64,000 nt of DNA, from NCBI RefSeq assembly GCF_947496515.1, contig NZ_CANMDB010000002.1, positions 558,001 through 622,000 on the forward strand. Direction: 5' to 3'. The translations under genes and the position numbers were made by a program. Source of the stretch: an uncultured Roseobacter sp. (lineage in GTDB: Bacteria > Pseudomonadota > Alphaproteobacteria > Rhodobacterales > Rhodobacteraceae). The notes beneath the pieces are model-generated. The model searched no databases. It had not been told where the DNA came from and saw only the letters and a list, made by a program, of their open reading frames with translations. Shown here piece after piece: positions 8,376-17,302 of the stretch. Position 1 is the stretch's first letter. Every line of letters starts with the position of its first letter.

Positions 8376-10084
8376 CAAAACAGAAAATACCTCTGGGCCA
8401 TGGGCAGCACTTCTGCTGGCTGGCAGGTCAGCAGCTCGCCGTCGGCGCGGACCTCGTAGGTCTCGGGGTTCACCTCGATCTTGGGCAGTGCGTCGTTCAA
8501 CACCAGATCCTTTTTGCCGATCCCGCGGGTGCCCTTGACGGCCACCACGTCCTTGGCCAGCCCAAGGCTGCCCTTGATCCCTGCGGCCTCTGCCGCCGCG
8601 CTCACAAAGGTCACCGAGGAGCGTTCGACGGACCGGCCGAAGCTGCCGAACATCGGCCGGGTAAAGACCGGCTGCGGCGTCGGGATCGACGCATTCGGAT
8701 CCCCCATCTGGGCGCAGACGATGGTGCCCGCCATCAGCACCATCTCCGGCTTCACACCGAAAAAGGCTGGATTCCACAGGCACAGATCCGCGCGCTTGCC
8801 TTCCTCGATGGAGCCGATCTCGTGGCTGATACCGTGGGCGATGGCGGGATTGATGGTATATTTCGCGATGTAGCGGCGCACGCGCAGATTGTCGTTCTCA
8901 CCGGTCTCTTCCGGCAGTCGCCCGCGCTGCTTCTTCATCTTGTCAGCGGTCTGCCAGGTGCGGATCAGCACCTCACCCACGCGCCCCATGGCCTGGCTGT
9001 CAGAGGCAATGATCGAAAAGGCCCCCATGTCGTGCAGGATATCTTCTGCCGCAATCGTCTCGCGCCGGATGCGGCTCTCGGCAAAGGCGACATCCTCGGG
9101 GATGGACTTGTCCAGGTGGTGGCACACCATGAGCATGTCCAGATGCTCTTCGAGGGTGTTGACCGTGAAGGGCCGCGTCGGATTGGTAGAAGAGGGCAGC
9201 ACATTTGCATCGCCGCAGATCTTGATAATATCGGGCGCATGACCGCCGCCTGCGCCCTCGGTATGAAACGCGTGGATCGTGCGGCCTTTCATTGCCGCGA
9301 CAGTATCTTCCACAAACCCGCTTTCATTGAGCGTATCCGTGTGGATCATCACCTGCACGTCCATGTCGTCGGCGACGCTCAGGCAGCAGTCGATGGCGGC
9401 GGGTGTCGTGCCCCAGTCCTCATGCAGCTTGAGCGCGCAGGCGCCGCCCTCAACCATCTCGACCAGCGCGGCAGGTTGGCTCGCGTTCCCTTTGCCCGAA
9501 ACACCGATGTTCATGGCGAAGTGATCCACGCTCTGCAGCATGCGCCCGATGTGCCACGGACCGGGCGTGCAGGTGGTGGCCAGTGTGCCATGCGCGGGGC
9601 CCGTACCGCCGCCCAGTTGCGTGGTGATACCTGAATGCAGCGCGTCCTCGATTTGCTGAGGGCAGATGAAGTGAATGTGGCTGTCGAACCCACCGGCGGT
9701 CAGGATCTTCCCCTCGCCCGCCAGCGCCTCCGTTCCCGGGCCGACGATGATATCGACGGCCGGCTGAGTGTCCGGGTTGCCCGCCTTGCCGATCTTGTGG
9801 ATGCGCCCGTCCTTCAGCCCAACATCCGCCTTGTAGATGCCGGAGTGATCGACGATCAGCGCGTTGGTAATCACAGTATCGACAGCGCCCTCGGCCCGGG
9901 TCACCTGGGACTGCCCCATGCCATCGCGGATGACCTTGCCACCGCCGAATTTCACCTCTTCGCCATAAGCGGTGTGATCGCGCTCCACCTCGATGATCAA
10001 GTCGGTATCGGCAAGCCGGACCTTGTCGCCCGTGGTCGGGCCGAACATGGCGGCATAATTGGTGCGGGATATCGTGGCAGGCAT
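8375..10084 (-). CDS. ureC: Urease subunit alpha
   Basis: The catalytic subunit of urease, which hydrolyses urea to ammonia and carbamate in the cytoplasm. The start at 10084 ([20 protein letters not shown]) gives 569 aa, the usual length; 46 upstream codons of the open frame overlap the LprI-like gene and are not UreC. Key residues are visible: nickel ligands in DSHIHF (His136, His138), the carbamylated Lys219 in CALKLHEDW, His residues in HTDTLNESG and [12 protein letters not shown], and the flap-region MVCHHL. It is separated from ureA and ureB by two unrelated genes, which is unusual. Confidence 0.98.
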   Translation of the reverse strand: MPATISRTNYAAMFGPTTGDKVRLADTDLIIEVERDHTAYGEEVKFGGGKVIRDGMGQSQVTRAEGAVDTVITNALIVDHSGIYKADVGLKDGRIHKIGKAGNPDTQPAVDIIVGPGTEALAGEGKILTAGGFDSHIHFICPQQIEDALHSGITTQLGGGTGPAHGTLATTCTPGPWHIGRMLQSVDHFAMNIGVSGKGNASQPAALVEMVEGGACALKLHEDWGTTPAAIDCCLSVADDMDVQVMIHTDTLNESGFVEDTVAAMKGRTIHAFHTEGAGGGHAPDIIKICGDANVLPSSTNPTRPFTVNTLEEHLDMLMVCHHLDKSIPEDVAFAESRIRRETIAAEDILHDMGAFSIIASDSQAMGRVGEVLIRTWQTADKMKKQRGRLPEETGENDNLRVRRYIAKYTINPAIAHGISHEIGSIEEGKRADLCLWNPAFFGVKPEMVLMAGTIVCAQMGDPNASIPTPQPVFTRPMFGSFGRSVERSSVTFVSAAAEAAGIKGSLGLAKDVVAVKGTRGIGKKDLVLNDALPKIEVNPETYEVRADGELLTCQPAEVLPMAQRYFLF

Positions 10085-10098
10085 GTGGGTGATCCTGA

Positions 10099-10518
10099 TC
10101 AGTTGGTCATGAGAAATAAGCGCAGGTCTTCGTTGCGGCGCAGGGTCAGCCGCTCCAGGCACGACAAAAACAGCTGATTGGCCATGGAGCCGCCCCGGGC
10201 GATGGTCGCCTCGGCGCTGCAAGCCTGATCGCGGAACGAGATCCAGGTCCGTTGCGCACCCCGCAGGATCTGCTCGCCCGACGGGGTATGGCCAGGACCG
10301 GCGGCATCGCTTTCTTTGACGCGGGCCATGGTCTGTTGCCAGACATCGTTCAATTCGCGATCCGCCGCCTCCGCCGCGCGCCCGGCACAGCCCGTCATTT
10401 CAATCTGCGTCACGGGTTCTGTGCAGTCCAGCTCCTGCGCCACGGCGGGGCTGACGAGGCAGATCGCTATCGCCAGCCTCGTGAGCCTACCGTTGCATAT
10501 GACCCGTCGCACCTGCAT
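10099..10518 (-). CDS. LprI-like (DUF1311) secreted protein inside the urease operon
   Basis: A protein of 139 aa with a signal peptide (cleavage near SPAVAQE). The mature part has the DUF1311/LprI pattern: a Cys near the start, EMTGCAG followed by [13 protein letters not shown], then [15 protein letters not shown] and a late Cys in SCLERLT. LprI-type proteins are periplasmic or lipoprotein domains, some of which inhibit lysozyme; the role of most is unknown. Its ATG shares a base with the cyclase stop (TGATG), and it ends 14 nt before ureC, so it is part of the same transcript. Confidence 0.8.
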   Translation of the reverse strand: MQVRRVICNGRLTRLAIAICLVSPAVAQELDCTEPVTQIEMTGCAGRAAEAADRELNDVWQQTMARVKESDAAGPGHTPSGEQILRGAQRTWISFRDQACSAEATIARGGSMANQLFLSCLERLTLRRNEDLRLFLMTN

Positions 10519-11339
10519 CAGACCATCGCAAAGATGCGCGCGGGACCACCGGTGCCGCCCACGTGATTTGGCGCGCCGACGACCAATGTGGCACCTGCCC
10601 CAGGCACATCGCCCAGCCCTGCAAGGTTCTCGATCCCGTAGCGACCCGACGGCAACCAGGCGTAATGCGTGGCAAAATCCGCCGACGGCCCATGATCGAG
10701 CGAGAGCGTATCCACCGCCATCGCGACCGCCGTTGTTTCCTCCAGAAGCATTTGCGTGGCCTCAATGTGAAATCCGGGGAAATGCTTCACCCCATCCGCA
10801 TCATTGCCGACGTACCCCGGCCCATCCGTCTTGCCTGCCCAGCCCGAATGCATCGCAATACAGGCCCGGTCGGGGATCTCCCCATTGGCCGCAATCCAGG
10901 CCTTCAGATCATCGGGTGTCACCTGCGCATCCGGGTCAGCTTCGGCCTTCCCGGCAATGTCGATCACACAAAGCGGCACCACCAGATCACGTACCGGGAT
11001 CTCATCGACCGACGCCCCATCCGCCGAAAAATGAAGCGGCGCATCGATGTGCGTGGCCGTGTGCTCGTTGATGCTGAGGTTCATGAGGTTGAACCCATGC
11101 TCCGCAAAATTGAACTGCTGCTCCATCGAGATCCCCGGCACCCCGAAAAACGTCGGAAACTCCGGGCTCAGCTTGTGGCTCATGTCCACCACCCCGCCAT
11201 GCCCGGCGGCCAGCGCGGGCGGTGCGGCGGCGACAGCCCCCAAACTCGCCGCCGCCCCGACCGCAGCCGTCGTGCGAAAGAAATCGCGCCGCGACAGCAT
11301 TCTGTCCTTCACGGCATTGATCACACAGATATCACACAT
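10518..11339 (-). CDS. Tat-exported cyclase-family (kynurenine-formamidase-like) metal hydrolase inside the urease operon
   Basis: A protein of 273 aa. The twin-arginine signal SRRDFF is followed by a hydrophobic stretch ending near ALAAGHG, so the protein is probably exported folded to the periplasm. The catalytic core shows the cyclase-family metal signature HTATHIDAPLHF, then a hydrolase-type GWAGKTDGPGYVG and HFPGFHIEAT. Relatives include kynurenine formamidase and isatin hydrolase, Mn or Zn enzymes that open amide or lactam bonds. GGGAGGAGA precedes the ATG at 11339. It lies between ureB and ureC and is coupled to the LprI-like gene. The substrate is unknown; a nitrogen-releasing amide would fit the context. 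Confidence 0.85.
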   Translation of the reverse strand: MCDICVINAVKDRMLSRRDFFRTTAAVGAAASLGAVAAAPPALAAGHGGVVDMSHKLSPEFPTFFGVPGISMEQQFNFAEHGFNLMNLSINEHTATHIDAPLHFSADGASVDEIPVRDLVVPLCVIDIAGKAEADPDAQVTPDDLKAWIAANGEIPDRACIAMHSGWAGKTDGPGYVGNDADGVKHFPGFHIEATQMLLEETTAVAMAVDTLSLDHGPSADFATHYAWLPSGRYGIENLAGLGDVPGAGATLVVGAPNHVGGTGGPARIFAMV

Positions 11340-11363
11340 TTCCCTGTCTCCTCCCTGAAACCC

Positions 11364-11669
11364 TTACAAATCGCCCATCACCTGGCCGTTGAAGCCGAAT
11401 ACCCGGCGCGCGCCCGACAGCGGGATCAGCTGAACTTCACGCCGCTGACCGGGCTCAAAGCGCACAGCTGTCCCGGCAGCAATATCGAGCCTGCATCCAC
11501 GGGCCGCGGCGCGGTCAAAATCCAGCGCGCCATTACTCTCGGCAAAATGGTAATGACTGCCGACCTGCACGGGTCTGTCTCCAGTATTGGCGACCATCAG
11601 CGTGATCGCCTCGGCACCCTCGTTCAACGTGATGTCACCACTGGCAACAAAGACTTCGCCCGGGATCAT
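11364..11669 (-). CDS. ureB: Urease subunit beta
   Basis: A structural subunit of urease, 101 aa from MIPGEVFV, the canonical UreB start and size. An in-frame ATG at 11708 would add 13 residues, but the MIPGE start follows AGGAAG. Conserved segments are [31 protein letters not shown] and [16 protein letters not shown]. It is followed 24 nt later by the cyclase gene rather than ureC. Confidence 0.95.
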   Translation of the reverse strand: MIPGEVFVASGDITLNEGAEAITLMVANTGDRPVQVGSHYHFAESNGALDFDRAAARGCRLDIAAGTAVRFEPGQRREVQLIPLSGARRVFGFNGQVMGDL

Positions 11670-11711
11670 ATGTGCTTCCTGCTCTTTCATCTTGCCAAAT
11701 GAACTCAAATT

Positions 11712-12014
11712 CTACCGGATGGGATCGTGCACCGTCACCAGTTTCGTACCGTCCGGAAAGGTCGCCTCAACCTGCACATCGTGGATCATCTCGGGCACCC
11801 CGTCCATGCATTGCGCGCGTGTGATGACCTGTGCCCCGGCCTGCATCATGTCCGCGACCGACCGGCCATCGCGGGCGCCTTCCACCACCGCATCGGTGAT
11901 CAGCGCAATCGCCTCGGGGTGGTTCAGCTTGACGCCACGCGCCAGCCGTTTGCGGGCCACCTCTGCCGCCATTGCGATCAGCAGTTTGTCTTTTTCACGA
12001 GGGGTCAGCTGCAT
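11712..12014 (-). CDS. ureA: Urease subunit gamma
   Basis: A protein of 100 aa, the standard UreA length. It opens with [13 protein letters not shown] and has the family segments [28 protein letters not shown] and a C-terminal [18 protein letters not shown]. It forms the (UreA-UreB-UreC)3 trimer with the other subunits in the cytoplasm. It starts 3 nt after the ureD stop and ends 42 nt before the ureB start. Confidence 0.97.
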   Translation of the reverse strand: MQLTPREKDKLLIAMAAEVARKRLARGVKLNHPEAIALITDAVVEGARDGRSVADMMQAGAQVITRAQCMDGVPEMIHDVQVEATFPDGTKLVTVHDPIR

Positions 12015-12017
12015 CGG

Positions 12018-12833
12018 TCACAGTCTCCAGCTTGCAGGTAGATCATTGTCGGTCAGGTATTCCAGTATAGGCACGAGATGACGGCGCAGGTCAAAGCCAT
12101 CGCGCGCCAGCATCCGCATCACCAGTATATCCGGGCCCAGCAGGCTGGCACCGGCCAGGGGCCCCGCCATCTGGCGTACTGTCCCCAGATGGGCCTCGGC
12201 CTCCGGCGCGACACAGACCAGATTGGCCATGGCGCGCGCACCGTCGCCCACTGCCGGTCGGTCAAGCTGTGCGGGCACGTCACCCATCAGGTCCACACCA
12301 TCCGCATAGATCGGCTGGCCTGCCCGGTGAATGCGGATCCGGTCGCGAAAGCGCAGGCCGCGCGCCTCTTCGCCCATGGCCGTGCGTCCGAAAATCACCG
12401 GCTCCACCATCAAAAACCGCGCGTCCAACTCCAGATCTACCTCGAGCCGCCTGGACAGTGCGGCGCATTCGTAAAGGATTGTCTCCTGCGGCAGCCAGCG
12501 CAGCGATGCGCCCGCCCGGACGCTGAGACGCGTTGTCACCTTGCCGGTTTGACCCGGCTGCGCGCGGTAGGCCCGCTCCGCCGCTTGCGTGGTCAGCACA
12601 AGGGTGGACTCCGCGCCCGCTTCTGCGGTCAGGTCGAACCGGTCGCCACCGGTGATCCCACCTGCGCTGTTGATGGCAACGACGTGCAAGGGCCCCGAAC
12701 TGCGCGGAAACAGCAGCTTGAGCGCGCCCGCCATATGCAGATCGGCGATGCAGGATCGACCCGCACGCCCCTTGCTCTCTACGCGCGCGGTGCCGAGGGC
12801 GCGCGGCTGGTCCAGCAAGGTGGCAGGGGTCAT
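12018..12833 (-). CDS. ureD: Urease accessory protein UreD
   Basis: UreD is the first chaperone to bind apo-urease and recruits UreF and UreG for nickel insertion. Family segments are clear: GALKLLFPR, NSAGGITGGDRF, LTTQAAERAYR, LRWLPQETILYE and DGVDLMGDVPAQL. The start is uncertain: 12833 (MTPATLLDQPRALG, 271 aa) fits the usual size, while ATGs at 12905 and 12920 add an arginine-rich stretch. None has a convincing ribosome site. Confidence 0.93.
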   Translation of the reverse strand: MTPATLLDQPRALGTARVESKGRAGRSCIADLHMAGALKLLFPRSSGPLHVVAINSAGGITGGDRFDLTAEAGAESTLVLTTQAAERAYRAQPGQTGKVTTRLSVRAGASLRWLPQETILYECAALSRRLEVDLELDARFLMVEPVIFGRTAMGEEARGLRFRDRIRIHRAGQPIYADGVDLMGDVPAQLDRPAVGDGARAMANLVCVAPEAEAHLGTVRQMAGPLAGASLLGPDILVMRMLARDGFDLRRHLVPILEYLTDNDLPASWRL

Positions 12834-12968
12834 GAGCAAGGCGGATTGCTTTCGGGCGGGCGATTTTCTCAGAGCAATCTCACACGCGCGTCGCGGTTTG
12901 ACCATAGCGCGCCGGACCATGCGGTTCGTGGCGTGCCAAACTGCCCTATTTCCGGGCAGGGTTTCGCG

Positions 12969-13775
12969 TCAGGGTAGATCAAGGAGCGCTGTGTCGCGCG
13001 GGCCGTGATCCAGCCGCCAGATGTGATCGGCCATCGCCGCTGGAAACGCTCGCGTCACCAGGGGATCATGCCCCGGCACGATCAACTGCGGCGCGCTGGC
13101 AAGGTCATGCAACCGGTCGAACCCCTCCAGCATGTTCTGCAGATCAACGACGATGGGAAAGGGTTTGCGGGCAAAGACGTTCTCGTAGTAATGCGCCGCA
13201 TCCGAGGCCAGCACCAGCCAACCCGCTGCCGTGCGCACCCGCACTGCCTGTAGACCGCGGCTGTGCCCGCCGATGCAATGCACTGTGACGCCCTCTGCAA
13301 TCTCCGCATCACCGTCGTGAAATACCACCTGTCCGGAATAAAGCCGCCGAACTACCTCGCAGATATGGTCGGCTGTGAACGGCATCCGCAGCGTGTCGTG
13401 GCACATGCACGGGCCGGTGGCATAGGCCATCTCTGCGGCCTGCATGTGCAGCGTCGCACTGGGAAACAGATGCAACCCGCCCGCGTGATCATAGTGCAGA
13501 TGGGTGACAATCACTTGAGTGATCGACTCCGGTGTCAGGCCCAGCGGTGCGAGCGAGGCGACAGGGTCCTGACGGATCGGCCTGTCGCGACGCAGCGCTT
13601 CGCCGGCCTCGTACCCGGTGTCGACCAGAATGACCTCCGACCCCCGGCGGAGCACCCAAATGAAGTAATCCATCGGGTGCGGCGCATCATGGTTGTCATC
13701 GAAGATAAAACTGTCACCGCGGGTTCGCGCGTTGCGATCGGCGTATTTGACCGCAAAGATCTCCCAGACGTTCAT
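12969..13775 (-). CDS. N-acyl-homoserine-lactonase-like metallo-beta-lactamase-fold hydrolase
   Basis: A protein of 268 aa, close to the AHL-lactonase size. The metal motif is HLHYDH (His92, His94, Asp96, His97), with later His in GGHSRG, Asp in LASDAAHYYE and His in VPGHDP. The Asp/Tyr pattern resembles AttM/AiiA-type lactonases, enzymes that open the lactone ring of quorum signals, but related enzymes act on other esters. Its ATG overlaps the stop of the monooxygenase-like gene (13772-13775). It ends about 135 nt before ureD and shares its strand, so it may belong to the urease transcript. Confidence 0.8.
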   Translation of the reverse strand: MNVWEIFAVKYADRNARTRGDSFIFDDNHDAPHPMDYFIWVLRRGSEVILVDTGYEAGEALRRDRPIRQDPVASLAPLGLTPESITQVIVTHLHYDHAGGLHLFPSATLHMQAAEMAYATGPCMCHDTLRMPFTADHICEVVRRLYSGQVVFHDGDAEIAEGVTVHCIGGHSRGLQAVRVRTAAGWLVLASDAAHYYENVFARKPFPIVVDLQNMLEGFDRLHDLASAPQLIVPGHDPLVTRAFPAAMADHIWRLDHGPRDTALLDLP

Positions 13776-14062
13776 TGCACCACCTCGGCATAGGTGATCA
13801 CCGTCTTTGCGGCGATCATGGGTGCGGTCTTTTCGTCAAAGGTCTTGAAATGCGTGGTCTTCAGATGCGCCTCGAAAGCCGCTTCGTCGTCATAAAGTTC
13901 ATAGAGAAAAACCTCTCCCGGTCGGTCGGGAGAGGTGGCGACATCGAACTGGTGGCATCCCGGCTCCTCACGCCGCGAGGTCTGCGCATTCTGCAGCATC
14001 AACGGCATGAAATCCGTGATATGCTCGGGTTTGATCTGGAAGGTTACAACCACTGCGAACAT
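13772..14062 (-). CDS. Antibiotic-biosynthesis-monooxygenase (ABM) family protein
   Basis: A protein of 96 aa with the ABM ferredoxin-like fold: MFAVVVTFQIKPEH, then EPGCHQFDVATS, VFLYELYDDEAAFEAHLKT.HFKTF. Members include YgiN-type quinol monooxygenases and short dimeric detoxification enzymes. The function here is unknown. It is the first gene of the minus-strand run and is coupled by ATGA to the lactonase-like gene. The pairing suggests joint processing of a small molecule, perhaps a lactone or quinone; that is inference. Confidence 0.82.
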   Translation of the reverse strand: MFAVVVTFQIKPEHITDFMPLMLQNAQTSRREEPGCHQFDVATSPDRPGEVFLYELYDDEAAFEAHLKTTHFKTFDEKTAPMIAAKTVITYAEVVQ

Positions 14063-14093
14063 GAGCCTTTTCCGTCTTCATTTCTCTTGTCTT

Positions 14094-14119
14094 TAACGCA
14101 TACGTTATTGCATACATTG
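14094..14119. promoter_or_regulatory. Palindrome and direct repeats in a divergent promoter region
   Basis: The gap 14063-14185 separates divergent genes. It holds TAACG-CATA-CGTTA (14094-14107) and two GCATAC copies 12 bp apart (14098 and 14110), in an AT-richer stretch. This looks like a repressor or activator site for one or both directions. No cognate regulator is adjacent, so the call is tentative. Confidence 0.3.
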
Positions 14120-14185
14120 ATCGCAAGCGGTGCTGCACCACATGGAAGGCACCTTACCAAGACTTACCACAGGGTGCGCAAGCTT

Positions 14186-15274
14186 ATGAAAGAAACCTTT
14201 GATATCGCCGTTTTTTCCGGGGACGGTATCGGACCAGAGATTACTCAGCCGACGTTAAGGATACTGGAGCGGCTGGCCACAGACGGCGAGTATACATTGC
14301 AGTTCAAGCAGTGCCCGGCGGGGGCCGCACTCTATGCGCAGACGGGCGTGTCGCTACCCGAAGCCTCGCTTCAGGCGGCACGCAACGCCGACGCGATTCT
14401 GTTGTCGGCCATGGGCCTGCCGTCCGTCCGGTACCCCGACGGAACAGAGATCTCTCCCCAGATTGATCTGCGCAAAAAGCTCAACCTATTCGCGGGCGTG
14501 CGGCCGGTGCGGATCTTTCCGGGTCAAAAGATACCTCTGAACCTGCCGCCCGATCAGCAGGTGGATTTTGTTCTGATCCGTGAAAGCACCGAAGGGTTGT
14601 TTCACACCCAAGGCTGCGGTGAGGTGACAGAGGATGAAGCGCGCGAAACGCTGCTGATCACCCGCGAAACCTCCCAAGCGCTTTTCGCCTTTGCCTTTGA
14701 TTTGGCCGCGAGACGCAAGGCATCGGGTCAGGGTCCGGGGCAGGTAACCTGCGTCGATAAGGCCAACGTGTTTCGCGCCTTTGCCTTTTTCCGGGCAATC
14801 TTCGATGCAGAGGCTGCGCGCCATCCTGAGCTGCAAAGCGCCCACGCCTACGTGGACGCCATGGCGCTCTGGTTCGTGCAAAAGCCCTGGGCATTTGATG
14901 TACTGGTCACCGAGAATATGTTTGGCGACATCCTGTCGGATCTGGGTGCAGGTTTGATGGGCGGGCTCGGTGTGGCGCCTTCGGCCGACATCGGGCATGA
15001 CCACGCGGTGTTTCAGCCCTGTCACGGCTCCGCGCCTGACATCGCAGGCCAGGGTGTGGCCAATCCTATAGCGATGATCCTGTCGGCCGCGATGATGCTG
15101 GAATGGTTGGGCCAGCGCCATGGCACCGATAGGCTGATCACCGACGGCACGCGGCTGCGGCTCGCCTGTGAGGCGACGATCGCCAAGGGCGACGTATTGA
15201 CCGGTGATCTGGGGGGATCCGCACGGACCGACGACGTGGCGAACGCAGTAATTGAGCAGCTTGCCGCGTCATGA
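14186..15274 (+). CDS. Isocitrate/isopropylmalate dehydrogenase family protein
   Basis: A protein of 362 aa, an NAD-dependent beta-decarboxylating dehydrogenase of the IMDH/tartrate dehydrogenase type. It starts MKETFDIAVFSGDGIGPEI (nucleotide- and substrate-binding N-terminus). It has IRESTEGLFHTQG, VDKANVFRAFAF and the metal-binding Asp region in TENMFGDILSDLGAG, then HGSAPDIAGQGVANPIA near the adenine site. The open frame extends back to 13775, but that is antisense to the upstream gene. It overlaps the next gene by ATGA at 15271. It is probably not leuB, as no leucine genes are nearby; the substrate is likely a hydroxy-acid. Confidence 0.85.
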   Translation: MKETFDIAVFSGDGIGPEITQPTLRILERLATDGEYTLQFKQCPAGAALYAQTGVSLPEASLQAARNADAILLSAMGLPSVRYPDGTEISPQIDLRKKLNLFAGVRPVRIFPGQKIPLNLPPDQQVDFVLIRESTEGLFHTQGCGEVTEDEARETLLITRETSQALFAFAFDLAARRKASGQGPGQVTCVDKANVFRAFAFFRAIFDAEAARHPELQSAHAYVDAMALWFVQKPWAFDVLVTENMFGDILSDLGAGLMGGLGVAPSADIGHDHAVFQPCHGSAPDIAGQGVANPIAMILSAAMMLEWLGQRHGTDRLITDGTRLRLACEATIAKGDVLTGDLGGSARTDDVANAVIEQLAAS

Positions 15275-16335
15275 CGAAAGGACCCGAACTCACGGTCGCT
15301 TGCCTTGGGGCAGGCTATTTCAGCCAGTTTCACCATGAAGCCTGGGAGCGTCTGCCGCAGGTTCGGCGCATCGCCACCGCCGATCTGCGTCTTGAGGCGG
15401 CGGAGGCACTCGGACGCCCTTCCTTTTCCAGTCTGGAGGCGATGCTCGATGCGGAAATCCCCGACATCTTGGACATCATCCTGCCACCCACCGCGCACCG
15501 AAAGGCGATCCTGACTGCGATTGATGCGGGGGTGCAGACGATCATCTGTCAAAAACCTTTCTGCGAAAGCTTTGAGGAGGCCGAAGGCGTGATTCTGCTG
15601 GCAGAGCGGGCAGGGGCGCAGCTGATTGTACATGAGAATTTCCGCTTCATGCCGTGGTACCGGGCCATCAAGACCGAGATAGATGCCGGGCGTATCGGCC
15701 TGCCGCTTCAGGGGCAGTTTCACCTGCGCCCCGGGGACGGTCAGGGACCCAATGCCTATCTGGACCGGCAACCTTACTTTCAGAAGATGCCTCAGTTTCT
15801 GGTGCATGAGACGGCCGTCCACTGGATTGACACCTTTCGCTATCTCTTCGGCAATCCGCATGCGGTCTACGCCGACCTGCGCCGGATCAACCCGGTGATC
15901 AAAGGCGAGGATGCAGGCTTTATCCTTTTTGATCATCCGCGCGGTGTTCGGACGCTCTTTGATGGCAATCGTCATTGTGATCACGCGTCAGACAATCAGC
16001 GTCGGACCATGGGAGAGGCCCGTTTCGAAGGCACTGAGGGCAGCCTGAGCCTATCCGGTGATGGGTCGGTGATCTTGCGTGCGCACGGCCACCAGACAAC
16101 CGAAACGGTGCTACCCGCGGACAGCTCTCCGGGTTTCGGTGGTGATTGCGTCTATCTGCTACAGCAGCATGTGGTCTTGGCGCTGGTGGATGGCGCGCCG
16201 CTGGAGAACGAGGCGCGCGATTACCTTGATGTGATCCGTATTCGCGACGCGGTCTATAAATCGGACGCGGCAGGTCAAAAAGTGCAGCTCCCGCGCCGAC
16301 GAGACGAAGTAGCTCGGCGTCATTTGCTGATTTGA
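15271..16335 (+). CDS. Gfo/Idh/MocA-family oxidoreductase
   Basis: A protein of 354 aa. The N-terminal Rossmann fold has CLGAGYFSQFHHEAW, and the family catalytic segment appears as CQKPFCESFEEAE (Gln in place of the common Glu of EKP). The C-terminal substrate domain has VHENFRFMPWYR and HETAVHWIDTFRYLFG, where His is a usual catalytic residue. These enzymes oxidise or reduce sugars and polyols with NAD(P). It is translationally coupled to the dehydrogenase before it, suggesting a two-step catabolic unit for a sugar acid; the substrate is not deducible. Confidence 0.88.
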   Translation: MTKGPELTVACLGAGYFSQFHHEAWERLPQVRRIATADLRLEAAEALGRPSFSSLEAMLDAEIPDILDIILPPTAHRKAILTAIDAGVQTIICQKPFCESFEEAEGVILLAERAGAQLIVHENFRFMPWYRAIKTEIDAGRIGLPLQGQFHLRPGDGQGPNAYLDRQPYFQKMPQFLVHETAVHWIDTFRYLFGNPHAVYADLRRINPVIKGEDAGFILFDHPRGVRTLFDGNRHCDHASDNQRRTMGEARFEGTEGSLSLSGDGSVILRAHGHQTTETVLPADSSPGFGGDCVYLLQQHVVLALVDGAPLENEARDYLDVIRIRDAVYKSDAAGQKVQLPRRRDEVARRHLLI

Positions 16336-16352
16336 TCCGGCTCAGGTGATCT

Positions 16353-16380
16353 CTCGCTATTAATGAAGGGTTTTAGCGAG
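16353..16380 (+). terminator. Weak stem-loop after the Gfo/Idh gene
   Basis: CTCGCTA (16353-16359) pairs with TAGCGAG (16374-16380) across a 14-nt loop, 18 nt after the stop at 16335. There is no T-run after the stem, so it is only a candidate terminator. It lies between convergent genes. Confidence 0.3.
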
Positions 16381-16492
16381 CAGGGCCTGCGATCTCGCCA
16401 AGGGGTGGTCTTCAAACCGTACAATCATAGATGATGCTCCTGCGTACATCGAAGAGTGTTTGGCCTCGCCGGAGGCTCAGGCAGGTGCCCGG

Positions 16493-17302
16493 TCAGATCG
16501 TCACCCTGTCGCGAAGCCGGTTGATTTCGCGCAGGACACTGTAGACCGTGGCCAGGGAGGTTTTGGCGTTGCCCGCACTCGGGGCATTTTCGATTTGCAT
16601 CGAGAAACGGCCCGCGGGACAGTCTACCTCATAGGCGTGCATATTGCCGCTTGCATTCGGGTCCGCCACCAACGTCACTTGCGTGCTCTCGAAACCCGGA
16701 CCGGCGAGCGCCAGTGTGGCCGCGACATTGGCGTTCTTGGGGTAGCGCTGCGCGGCGGTACGTGCATTTCCCCGAAAGAAAGCACAGGGCTCCTGGAGTG
16801 CGCTCAGATCGCAGACCTCTTCCGCCGAAGTGTCGCGCCACGCCGCAGGTGGTTTGGTTGCGATGTACTGAAGCTCCATGTTGCCCGAAAGCGTAAGTGC
16901 CGACAGCAGATCGATACCACCGATGGCCCCCGATGGAAGAATGAGCCGACCCCCGCCGTCCTCTGCCGCAGCGCGCAGCCTATCGGACAGGTTTTGATCT
17001 GCCAGCGCTCCGGTGGAAACAATCAGGACGGTCCGCGCCGCTGTGAGCAGCGCGGGCGCGTAGCGGGCCACGGCCTCCTGACCGGCGCATTCGATCGTCA
17101 GATCCGGCGCCGCGGTAACCAGCGTTTCCAGATCGTCGGTGACTTCGACCGAGGTCGCTGCCGTGCGCAAGGCGGGATCCTGTAAAACGGGCACGACAGC
17201 CGACGACCGCACCAGCACTGTCAGCTTTTCCACAGGGCGGCTGCTCAGCAGGTTTGCCGTTTCGCGTCCGATGTTGCCGTATCCGATCAGCGCCAGATGC
17301 AT
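16493..17302 (-). CDS. nadX: L-aspartate dehydrogenase (putative)
   Basis: A protein of 269 aa from the start at 17302 (MHLALIGYGNIGRETANLL), with AGGGAGAT just upstream; 20 extra codons of open frame precede it. The N-terminal Rossmann fold is followed by the DUF108/aspartate dehydrogenase core: IECAGQEAVARY, ILPSGAIGGIDLL, the catalytic-region KNANVAATLALAG, and NMHAYEVDCPAG near the C-terminus. The enzyme converts aspartate to iminoaspartate, feeding NAD synthesis or aspartate catabolism. It stands alone on the minus strand, so its pathway here is open. Confidence 0.85.
   Translation of the reverse strand: MHLALIGYGNIGRETANLLSSRPVEKLTVLVRSSAVVPVLQDPALRTAATSVEVTDDLETLVTAAPDLTIECAGQEAVARYAPALLTAARTVLIVSTGALADQNLSDRLRAAAEDGGGRLILPSGAIGGIDLLSALTLSGNMELQYIATKPPAAWRDTSAEEVCDLSALQEPCAFFRGNARTAAQRYPKNANVAATLALAGPGFESTQVTLVADPNASGNMHAYEVDCPAGRFSMQIENAPSAGNAKTSLATVYSVLREINRLRDRVTI

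Noticed and set aside
8360-9634. A 424-codon plus-strand open frame opposite ureC
   Set aside because: ureC in the other strand carries all active-site motifs; this frame has none.
13775-14185. N-terminal extension of the isopropylmalate-dehydrogenase-family gene
   Set aside because: The upstream part of the open frame is antisense to the ABM gene and family similarity begins at 14186.
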